Shown: positions 1 to 7,122 of the stretch, one piece after another
Position numbering within the stretch: the first letter of the stretch is position 1
How the letters are laid out: every line of letters starts with the position of its first letter
Translations under genes and position numbers: made by a program
Notes under the pieces: generated by a model
The model's input: the letters and a program-made list of their open reading frames with translations, nothing else
Database searches by the model: none
What the model was told of the DNA's origin: nothing
DNA from: CAYLRY01 sp964386535
GTDB lineage: Bacteria; Chloroflexota; Dehalococcoidia; Dehalococcoidales; UBA3254
Length of the DNA: 64,000 nt
NCBI GenBank assembly: GCA_964386535.1
Contig: CAYLRY010000002.1
Coordinates: 69,864-133,863 of the forward strand
Reading direction: 5' to 3'

Positions 1-625
1 CCGCGAACCCCTGATTGAGTCTCACTGCCAGGGAACCATTGATATGACTCTGGAAACTCCCGGAGCACCTGTTAAAAGCCAGCGCCAGATTATGCAACAT
101 CTGTCTGGTGGTCAATCCCAGCAATTTTCCTGCGGCAGCGGCAGAGGCGAAAACAGAACAGATGCCTGTAGGATCAAAACCGTTATATTGTTCTTCTGAG
201 AGATTAAGGCGTGCGCTGACTTCGCTTCCCAGAACCAGAGCGGTTAAGAGTTCTCTACCGCTACAGCCGCCTCTGATTTCAGCGGCAGCCAGGGCTGCTG
301 GAACTGAAGAGGCTCCGAAATGAGGTCCGGGCGCAAACGCATCGTCGAAGTCCAGTGCCCGTGCCATAATGCTGTTTATCAAAACGGCGTGATGTGCAGG
401 GACTTTACCTCCGTGTATAAGTATGGTAGCTTCTTCCTTGCCACCCCAGTCTTTTATCATTTTAAGCAGTGGTAATATTCCGCCCACCTTTGAACCTGCT
501 ATGGTTGTACCAATTATTGTCAGAATAATGTTCTTCACCGTACATATAGCTTCCGGGGTGAGTTCTTCAAATTTTGTTTGTGTGACGAACTTGGATAATT
601 CTAAATCGGTATCGGTTGTATTCAT
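1..625 (-). CDS. MmgE/PrpD family protein, N-terminal part (runs off the left edge)
   Basis: Read on the minus strand from an ATG at 623-625, an open frame of 208 codons continues past the window's left edge, so only about the first half of a protein of this family (usually about 450 residues) is visible. An AAAGGA ribosome site sits 7 nt upstream. The translation contains ALDFDDAF, an HFGASSVPAALAAAE stretch and GCSGRELLTALVLGSEV, which fit the all-helical domain of MmgE/PrpD proteins. Known members include 2-methylcitrate dehydratase and cis-aconitate decarboxylase, but many act on other hydroxy- or carboxy-acids, so the substrate cannot be set from this half. The next gene upstream, a radical SAM protein on the same strand, ends 103 nt away, and the two could be co-transcribed. 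Confidence 0.8.
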   Translation of the reverse strand, partial: MNTTDTDLELSKFVTQTKFEELTPEAICTVKNIILTIIGTTIAGSKVGGILPLLKMIKDWGGKEEATILIHGGKVPAHHAVLINSIMARALDFDDAFAPGPHFGASSVPAALAAAEIRGGCSGRELLTALVLGSEVSARLNLSEEQYNGFDPTGICSVFASAAAAGKLLGLTTRQMLHNLALAFNRCSGSFQSHINGSLAVRLNQGFA

Positions 626-728
626 GGTAGTATCCTTTATGGTGCTTTTGGCGTCTACTCGTTTTGGTTTTTAAGATTTATTTCGGTTTTCGGATTTGGA
701 GTTCAGGATTTACGGCCTATACGGATTA

Positions 729-2039
729 CTACTGTTTTTGATTGATTGTTCTGGACTTAAGTTCTGCCTCCCTGGAAGCAATAGAATGCCCGTGGAAATA
801 CTCAAAATCGAATTCGGTTCCATGGTTTAAACAATGCCGGCAATGGCAGTTGAACAGGTGGTCAAACCCATTCTTATACCTGAGTTCTAAATAACCCCTG
901 CCCAGTTCCAGATAAAACTCCAGAGGAGGCGGCGCATTTCCTGCTAGTTTGCTCCCGGTTTCTATGCACCAAAACCCCCCCTGCCTGGGCAGTACTCCAT
1001 TTTTCATCAAAAAATCATGGCCTTCCAGAGTGTGTTTGACGGCCTCTTTATAATTCTTAAATCCGAAAGGCTGCGCCATTTCTACTCCAGCCACAAAGCT
1101 AGGATTCACATTGCCGGGTCCCCAGAACTTGACTGCTTTGATTACACGTTTGACCCAGGTATTAAATCCAAAGGCTTCATGTTTGCCCGGACATACAATT
1201 GAGAAAAGTTTTTCGCCCCATACCTCAATATTGGGTTGGATGCACGGGATACCTGTATCGTGTATCCTTTTCCAGCCTTCATCATCCAGTGCACTGATCT
1301 GTAAACAGGAGGGATACCAGGTCCGCAGCCGCTCCCTGATGGTATCCAGAATACCGGTATACCATTCTATTTCAGTTTTTCCCTGGTATGGCCTTAAGAA
1401 GGTACCCCCGTTGAGCAGCATATGCCGGAAACGCTTTTCCTGAAAGCCGGCATAAAGTACCTCAGCAACTTTTTCAGCCTGTTTACGCAGCACCAGCTTT
1501 TCTCCTCCCTTCTTCTGTACTGAAGAAAAAGGAGTTAGCTCACAGAAAAGACATTGTTTACCCTTTGAAAAATAATCACAATGTTTGTTGGCTGTCACCT
1601 GCAGATGGTCTCTTCCCACGCTGAAGACATATGCCTGGTACGGAGTGCCGTCTTCGAATAACCGGTTATAGTAATCTGCTTGCTCTTCGAACTGGAGGAT
1701 TTCAGCAATTTTTTCACCATTCCAAATAATGCTAAATATATCGTCTTTAAAATCAATCAGGTAAGGCGTATCTTCTGCCATTCTTAACTGCACCGGCGTC
1801 CCATCTGCAGTGCCATCCTTGATAAATATCCCCCCAGGAAAAGTATCCCGGGCTGTTGCTGATTTTCGGCTGGAATCGTAAGAAAATATGCCATATTCTT
1901 TGATTCTAAGATGGGGGTTTTTCCTGGCTTCAGCCAGGGCCTTCTGGCTGATTTTAGTGCCCAGCCGTAGCATGTCGGATTTCAGGATAATGGTTTTATC
2001 AATATAGTCGTATTCTTTAAAGGCCTCAATTAGATTCAT
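729..2039 (-). CDS. radical SAM protein with CX8CX2C cluster motif
   Basis: A 436-residue protein. The likely [4Fe-4S] site is Cys154, Cys163 and Cys166 (CDYFSKGKQCLFC), spaced CX8CX2C rather than the usual CX3CX2C. It is followed by an NGGTF motif (about 210-214) that can serve as the SAM-binding glycine motif, and by strand-like segments such as QPNIEVWG typical of the radical SAM barrel. The C-terminus carries a second cysteine group, Cys398, Cys400 and Cys403 (NCHCRHC), which could bind another metal. The first 150 residues are an extension of unknown role. An AAGGA site precedes the ATG at 2037-2039. I do not recognise a characterised subfamily, so the reaction is unknown. The nearest same-strand gene is the MmgE/PrpD protein downstream. 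Confidence 0.75.
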   Translation of the reverse strand: MNLIEAFKEYDYIDKTIILKSDMLRLGTKISQKALAEARKNPHLRIKEYGIFSYDSSRKSATARDTFPGGIFIKDGTADGTPVQLRMAEDTPYLIDFKDDIFSIIWNGEKIAEILQFEEQADYYNRLFEDGTPYQAYVFSVGRDHLQVTANKHCDYFSKGKQCLFCELTPFSSVQKKGGEKLVLRKQAEKVAEVLYAGFQEKRFRHMLLNGGTFLRPYQGKTEIEWYTGILDTIRERLRTWYPSCLQISALDDEGWKRIHDTGIPCIQPNIEVWGEKLFSIVCPGKHEAFGFNTWVKRVIKAVKFWGPGNVNPSFVAGVEMAQPFGFKNYKEAVKHTLEGHDFLMKNGVLPRQGGFWCIETGSKLAGNAPPPLEFYLELGRGYLELRYKNGFDHLFNCHCRHCLNHGTEFDFEYFHGHSIASREAELKSRTINQKQ

Positions 2040-2112
2040 ATTTCTTTTTCCTTTATTTAAAATTGGATTTGATATTTTACCTTGAAGTAATTCGGATAAT
2101 GTTCTTATTCAG

Positions 2113-2148
2113 TTTGTAACTACCCTATATTGTGAGATTGGTTACAAA
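2113..2148. repeat. inverted repeat TTTGTAAC / GTTACAAA
   Basis: Two perfect 8-nt arms (2113-2120 and 2141-2148) lie 20 nt apart in the gap between the radical SAM gene (minus) and the zinc-finger/GreA-like gene (plus). The position between divergent genes suggests an operator; a weak hairpin is the alternative. No other copy was noticed nearby, so the regulator is unknown. Confidence 0.35.
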
Positions 2149-2313
2149 CCAGTATGCGTTGACCCTTTCGTTATTCATGTTGGGTCACTATTATATGCCA
2201 TATGATACACCAACCTTTTACCGAAAGATAGACATTAACCTCAAAAACCCCATTTTGGTTAAGGCAAAAGAGATGTTATACTATTGATTGGAAATAAGGA
2301 GAATATATAAAAT

Positions 2314-2685
2314 ATGGCGAATGTAAAAATAACCAGGATCAATAACTTCGAATGTCCCGCTTGTGGTGAAATAATCAGGCAGGTAGCTGTTACCGATGGG
2401 GTGGTTAAAGGTTGGTGCCCGCACGCTAAAAAGGAAATCAGGGTGGTTATTAATCAGGCTGTGGAAGAAAAGGCAGCGGTACCTGAAGCCAGTCAGCCGC
2501 TGAGTTACCTGGATTCTCTGAAAAAGCAAAGAGAAAAGATCTTAAAAGACGTGGTTTCAGCCCGTGAGGATGGGGATTTAAAGGAAAACTCCGCCTACCA
2601 TGCTGCCAGAGAGCAATTAAGCATCTTGGATGATAAAATTTTAAAGGAGACAGAGAGGATAAGACAGGCAGGAAAAAATACCTGA
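2314..2685 (+). CDS. zinc-finger protein with a GreA/GreB-type N-terminal coiled coil
   Basis: A 123-residue protein in two parts. Residues 14-37 form a possible zinc site (CPAC at 14-17, then CPH at 35-37). Residues about 64-118 match the antiparallel coiled coil of transcript-cleavage factors GreA/GreB, including the tip sequence GDLKENSAYHAA, with Asp88 and Glu91 where GreA has the two acidic residues that reach the RNA polymerase active site. The FKBP-like C-terminal domain of GreA, which docks on the polymerase, is absent, and the zinc module sits at the other end. I infer a polymerase secondary-channel factor or a mimic of one; binding elsewhere is possible. AAGGAG lies 12 nt before the ATG. 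The gene is alone, divergent from the radical SAM gene. Confidence 0.7.
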   Translation: MANVKITRINNFECPACGEIIRQVAVTDGVVKGWCPHAKKEIRVVINQAVEEKAAVPEASQPLSYLDSLKKQREKILKDVVSAREDGDLKENSAYHAAREQLSILDDKILKETERIRQAGKNT

Positions 2686-2734
2686 GGTTTAGTCTATTTC
2701 CCGCATTACCAGCACATTAACCTGTTTCGGTTAG

Positions 2735-3061
2735 AATTTTCCATTCCGGCTTACCGTCGTCATCAGAGAATATGAAAATATTCTATGGATGGAAGACTAT
2801 CTTTATGTATTTGCCTTCCCTTATGCCAGGAGTGGTTTTGCTAAAATAGATGCTGTTTTTTTATCTAAATCAACCATGCGCAGCGGTAAAGTAAAAAAGA
2901 TGTGGTTGAATATTTCAGTCAAAAATCTTGCTCCGAAAAGCTGCTAAAAAAATTTGAAAGACCCTATTGCATTTGAGCCAAAGTTTAGAGAGATAGATTT
3001 TTTTAACGTTAGTCCGGAAACTGTAAATCTTCACCATATTATAAGAAGAAATATTGTTTGA
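2735..3061 (+). pseudogene. unrecognised decayed coding sequence with one in-frame stop
   Basis: Within the roughly 630-nt gap after the GreA-like gene, one plus frame reads as protein-like sequence for about 109 codons, broken by a single TAA at 2945-2947 and ending at TGA 3059-3061. Its first half includes YLYVFAFPYARSGFAKID and its second EPKFREIDFFNVSPETVN. There is no clear start codon or ribosome site. I cannot name a family. The reading could be chance, but the amino-acid composition on both sides of the stop is plausible. I see nothing in 3062-3300 except the ribosome site of the next gene. Confidence 0.3.
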
Positions 3062-3318
3062 GTGCTGTAATCACGCCTCTCTTCCTTCACATGAGGTTCG
3101 GCTTTGACCGTAGAAACCACATGTTAGCAGCACCCCTCCACGATATTAACCCCACTCTCCTTGGTTTTCGTTACCGAATCCGGCTCTTTACAAACAGCTA
3201 TATATGAAGGTAAGATAATCATTAAACTGAAGGACAAACAGAACCTGAAGGTAATCTGAAATTAAACCTGATTCCGGTCTATTTATCCAAAATCCTGTTG
3301 CAGGAGGTAACTACAAAG

Positions 3319-3795
3319 ATGGAACTCACCTATGAGAACATGGTCAATTTTATGAACCAGTATTTTGCTGATTATAACCGGTATGGCGGAAACCCTGATA
3401 CTCTCCCGAACATGCTGAAGTATTATGTACCGGAAATAGAATTGCACTCCTTCACCTTAAATGCCGTAAGACCCTTTTTCCTGGAAGGCATCCTGGGTGC
3501 CATGACTCATCCCGGCCTGCATGAAGAGTTTACTCCCAGGTATTATGTGGTTGATGAAAAACGTAAGGTAGTGGTGGTTCAGTTGAAGAACCAGTTTACC
3601 GAGGAGGCTATAAATAAAAGCTATCCTGCTAAGGAATTGAGCGTTCATTATCACTTAACTCAGGATGAAAACAACAATATCAGGGTCTCTAAAATCTTGT
3701 TCTTTACTGAGCCAAGATCGCCTGATGAAGCCAATGTTATGGAATTGATGAAAAAATACCGGGAAACAGTTTCTGAGAGGAAAAAGACCTCGTAA
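3319..3795 (+). CDS. NTF2-like (SnoaL-type) protein, tandem copy 1
   Basis: A 158-residue protein. The ATG at 3319 is chosen because AGGAGG lies 11 nt upstream; an in-frame TTG at 3298 is less likely. The pattern is that of the NTF2/SnoaL fold: an N-terminal helix (ELTYENMVNFMNQYFADYNR), a central YYVPEIELHSF strand and long beta strands such as KVVVVQLKNQF. It shares the framework E(L/I)TY(E/D)N...MTHPGLHE...TPR.YVVD with the next gene, so the two are tandem paralogues. Such cone-shaped folds bind or isomerise small hydrophobic molecules, or act without catalysis. No catalytic residues can be assigned. Substrate unknown. Confidence 0.6.
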   Translation: MELTYENMVNFMNQYFADYNRYGGNPDTLPNMLKYYVPEIELHSFTLNAVRPFFLEGILGAMTHPGLHEEFTPRYYVVDEKRKVVVVQLKNQFTEEAINKSYPAKELSVHYHLTQDENNNIRVSKILFFTEPRSPDEANVMELMKKYRETVSERKKTS

Positions 3796-3976
3796 TTAAG
3801 GGTTTGGATTATATCAGTTGCCGTTGATTTCTCTGGTTTATCAGTCTCGTTAATGCGAGGAACGTGTTTTTCTCCGGATTAATTTACATAATCGTTATCT
3901 GAGCTGCTTATTTGACCAGCCGTAAGGTTGAAAATTTTGAGGTGCTTGATAAACCAAACAGTGAGGTTAAAAAAAC

Positions 3977-4447
3977 ATGGAAATCACCTATGATAATATT
4001 GTCAAGTGGTTTGATGCTTATTTTGAAGCTTTCAACAGGAATGCCGGGCCGCTAAAAACCTCCCGGTTAATGGAGCAATATTTTACTCCTGATCTTGAGT
4101 TCTGGGGTTATAATGCACCCGGGGATAGGCCTTTATCTCGCGAACAACTGCTTTTAACCATGGTGCATCCGGGACTACATGAACACCTGACACCCAGGGA
4201 GTACGTGGTTGATCTGAGACAACTGATCGTAGTTGTTCAGTTCCAGGTGCAGTTTTCCGACCAGCCCTCAGGTAAAGTCTGGCCGCCGAAACAGACCAGC
4301 ACTCATTACCATCTGGTTCAGGATGCCGGGGGCGATCTGAAGATCAGGAAAATCCTTTATTTCATGGAACACCGTCCTGTTGAAGAGTCGGATTATAAGG
4401 CTTTATGGGCCAGGTACCGGGAGCAAGCTCTGGCTGGGAGAGAGTAA
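3977..4447 (+). CDS. NTF2-like (SnoaL-type) protein, tandem copy 2
   Basis: A 156-residue paralogue of the preceding gene, starting at an ATG with GAGG about 9 nt upstream. Shared features are EITYDNIVKWFDAYFEAFNR at the N-terminus, MVHPGLHEHLTPREYVVD in the middle and STHYHLVQDAGGDLKIRKIL near the end. The conserved HPGLHE histidines line up in both copies and are candidates for the ligand pocket. The 181-nt spacer between copies has no coding signal I recognise. Two diverged copies side by side could form a heterodimer, since NTF2-like proteins often dimerise; that is inference. Function unknown. Confidence 0.6.
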   Translation: MEITYDNIVKWFDAYFEAFNRNAGPLKTSRLMEQYFTPDLEFWGYNAPGDRPLSREQLLLTMVHPGLHEHLTPREYVVDLRQLIVVVQFQVQFSDQPSGKVWPPKQTSTHYHLVQDAGGDLKIRKILYFMEHRPVEESDYKALWARYREQALAGRE

Positions 4448-4449
4448 AA

Positions 4450-5023
4450 ACATTCCGGCGCAAGCCTGTATCATCCCCGCTCTTCATTTGCCAAAGCTGA
4501 ACGTACCTGATCAATGAACTGGTTTTAAAAATATCGATCAGAAAGAATGTGAAGGCACCGCCTACCAGGCCTGCACAAATAAGAGGCCATGCCTCTACAG
4601 GTTTATAATACCTCCATATAAGATATTGCTTTTATGCCATATCAAATTAGTAATTCGTAGCGATATGCCGCTGGTAGATGGCGTACTTTTTACCCAGAGC
4701 CGGATCCATCCCGATATGGCTAATATAAGATCAGATAAAGGCTTTAAAATCGAGATCTGGATTGATTGTGTTCCAGGGATTGCCTAAAAAGGCAATATTT
4801 TCCCCATTATCTCAGGCGAAAGCGGGTTCGGATCATCCGCAAAGGTATTTTATAAACCTGAGGTTATCTCAATCATGCCCGGTCTGTAATCGAATCCCTG
4901 TCGTGCCCGCAGCCCTGCTTTGACAACGTTCCGGGTGGCGTTGCCGGCATTCGGAAACTTGGCTATGGCCCTGATATTGTGTAACATGCCGCTGGCCATT
5001 AAGATGGCTGTACCCATCTCCAT
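4450..5023 (-). pseudogene. unrecognised decayed gene or genes with stops and a frameshift
   Basis: This stretch holds minus-strand sequence that reads as protein but is broken. From ATG 5021-5023, a frame reads MEMGTAILMASGMLHNIRA and continues through a TAA at 4850-4852 to NTFADDPNPLSPEIMGKI. A +1 shift then gives FLGNPWNTINPDLDFKAFI, a TGA, SYISHIGMDPALGKKYAIYQ, two further stops, then WRYYKPVEAWPLICAGLVGG with a hydrophobic segment. The last part could be a separate small membrane protein. I do not recognise the family. The number of disruptions argues for a pseudogene rather than a working gene. Confidence 0.4.
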
Positions 5024-5529
5024 ACTTATTTAAAGCTGTCGAGGTTGATACTAAAAAGACATCTCGCTACCCCTAATATCAGAAACCTCCATTTTCTGCT
5101 ATTAAATCATCGCCTACCAACCTGGATTGATAAAAAACAAGATATTTGTATTCGATAAAATAAGAAAATATATTCTATATTTATTATGTTCTATTGGGAA
5201 TATATTTTAAAATTTATTGAATAAGAAAAATTAGCCAGTAGATCAACTCAGCGAAAAAAAATGATTTTGTAAAAACAAGCTAAATTTGCCTCAAATACCC
5301 GGCATAACTGCAAAGTGATAAAACTTGTCATAACAAATTTCTGTTAATCAGAGAGTATTAATTTCACATAATGCTTTTATTTGTTCGCTTCTCATTTAAA
5401 GCTAAAAACATGGGTCAGGTTGTTTGCATCCTGCCGCTGTAGTATAATTTGCCTATCTTTATTCCTCATTTCAATTTTCAGATATATGTTAGAAAGAGTA
5501 ATATTAATTATTTATCAGGAGGTAAATTG
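5024..5529. other. AT-rich non-coding stretch upstream of the UbiD gene
   Basis: No convincing gene on either strand. It is strongly AT-rich (for example 5150-5280) and probably contains the promoter for the UbiD gene, but I cannot pick out a -35/-10 pair with confidence. The ribosome site GGAGG at 5518-5522 belongs to the following gene. Confidence 0.5.
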
Positions 5530-6942
5530 ATGGCTTACAAAGATTTGAGAGAATGGCTGGCTGAAGTGGACCGGATGGGGGAATTGAAAATCATCGAAGG
5601 AGCGCACTGGGACCGGGAAATAGGGGCTATCTGTGATATAATGGCAGAGCGCAACGGCCCGGCGCTTTTGTTCGACAAGATTCCGGATTATCCGGCTGGA
5701 TTTAGAGTACTGGGAGATGCTTTCTTGAGTCATAGAAGGACGGCTACATTGCTGGGTATCCCTGATAACTTATCCAGCATTCAGATGATAGATGCCTGGC
5801 GGAAAAGACTTAAGCAGGCTAAACCGGTACCGCCGGTAGAAGTAAAATCAGGCCCGGTTTTTGAAAATTTTATGGCCGGAGAGGATGTAGACCTTTACAA
5901 ATTTCCCACGCCTATATGGCATGAACAGGATAAAGGCAGGTTTATAGGTACTGGCTGTGGAGTGGTCACCCGGGATCTGGAAAACGGCTGGGTTAATATG
6001 GGTACCTACCGCTGCCAGATCTTTGATAAAAACCATGTTGGAGTAGGTTTGAATCCGGGCAAGCATGGTACCTTGATGATGGAAAAATACCATAAACAGG
6101 GGAAACCCTTTCCTCTGGCTGTGGTGTGTGGTATGGACCCTGTGCTCATGATGGCGGCCTGTAGCCCTCTGACCGGATGGGATGAAAGCGAATATGATTT
6201 CGCTGGATTCGTTAAAGGACAGCCTATCGAAGTGACGCCAGGGAAGACCACCGGCCTGCCTATTCCTGCTGCGGCTGAAATAGTACTGGAGGGAGAGATA
6301 CCGCCTCCGCCTCGACTGGAAAAAAAGGTGGACGGGCCTTTCGGGGAATGGCGACGTTCCTACAATGCCGGCAATCATCCGGTTATGGAAGTCAAATCTA
6401 TTTCTTATAGAAATGATCCTATTTACCTGGGCGTTCTGCCTCAGGCTATGCATATTCCAGAGTATTTCTCCATCCCGGTGATGGCTGCTGAAATCTGGAA
6501 CGTACTCGAATATGCCGGGATTCCGGATGTCACGGGCGTCTGGTTCGGACTGGGACTGGTCTGGCCGGTTTTCTGCGTGATATCTATCAAGCAGACCTAT
6601 GCCGGAGAAGCCAAGCAGGCCGCCCTGGTCGCCGCAGGCTGCCGGGCGAATACGGTAGGCGGGCTCTTTGTGGTAGTTGTGGATGATGATATCGATATTA
6701 CCAATGAAAAGGATGTCATCTGGGCCATTACCCAGCGGGCTGATGTGGACAGCATTCAGGTCATTAGCGGCATTATGACCAAGGCTGGTTCGCCCAAGAG
6801 GCCCGGCGGTCCACTGGTCAATGACCGGATCATCATCGATGCCTGCTGGCCTTATGAAAAGCGTGATAAATTCCCCGTTATTCATCGTTTCAGCCAACAG
6901 TACCAGGCACAAATAATGAAAAAATTCAAACATCTTTTTTAA
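5530..6942 (+). CDS. UbiD-family (prenylated-FMN) decarboxylase
   Basis: A 470-residue protein, close to the usual UbiD length. The ATG at 5530 follows GGAGG by 7 nt. Family landmarks are NMGTYRCQ (Asn156 to Arg161, the conserved Arg near the prenyl-FMN), LNPGKHG, the AAAEIVLEGEI strand and DGPFGEW with Glu273 as the expected catalytic acid. The fungal Fdc enzymes have Glu instead of Asp two residues before PFGE. UbiD enzymes reversibly decarboxylate aromatic or unsaturated acids, including gallate, protocatechuate, 4-hydroxybenzoate and phenylphosphate. The cofactor-making UbiX is not in this window. The gene lies 180 nt before a transhydroxylase-type molybdoenzyme on the same strand, so I infer that it acts on a hydroxybenzoate-like acid whose product is passed to that enzyme. 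The exact substrate is not readable. Confidence 0.9.
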   Translation: MAYKDLREWLAEVDRMGELKIIEGAHWDREIGAICDIMAERNGPALLFDKIPDYPAGFRVLGDAFLSHRRTATLLGIPDNLSSIQMIDAWRKRLKQAKPVPPVEVKSGPVFENFMAGEDVDLYKFPTPIWHEQDKGRFIGTGCGVVTRDLENGWVNMGTYRCQIFDKNHVGVGLNPGKHGTLMMEKYHKQGKPFPLAVVCGMDPVLMMAACSPLTGWDESEYDFAGFVKGQPIEVTPGKTTGLPIPAAAEIVLEGEIPPPPRLEKKVDGPFGEWRRSYNAGNHPVMEVKSISYRNDPIYLGVLPQAMHIPEYFSIPVMAAEIWNVLEYAGIPDVTGVWFGLGLVWPVFCVISIKQTYAGEAKQAALVAAGCRANTVGGLFVVVVDDDIDITNEKDVIWAITQRADVDSIQVISGIMTKAGSPKRPGGPLVNDRIIIDACWPYEKRDKFPVIHRFSQQYQAQIMKKFKHLF

Positions 6943-7122
6943 TAATAGGTAATATTGAGTAAATAAAAAGAAAAAAGTGACTGAATTATCAGTAAAATTA
7001 ACGAAAAGAAAAATATTTTTAAAAATACATTATTAACACAGATAATTTTATAATCTCTTTATAAGGAGCCAGAACAGGCAGTGTTGATGGCTGCTTTATG
7101 AAAATAAGGAGCGTAGTGAACT

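Noticed and set aside
5848..6933. Long minus-strand open frame of 361 codons opposite the UbiD gene
   Set aside because: It lies entirely antisense to a gene with clear family motifs, has no ribosome site, and its translation has no recognisable domain.
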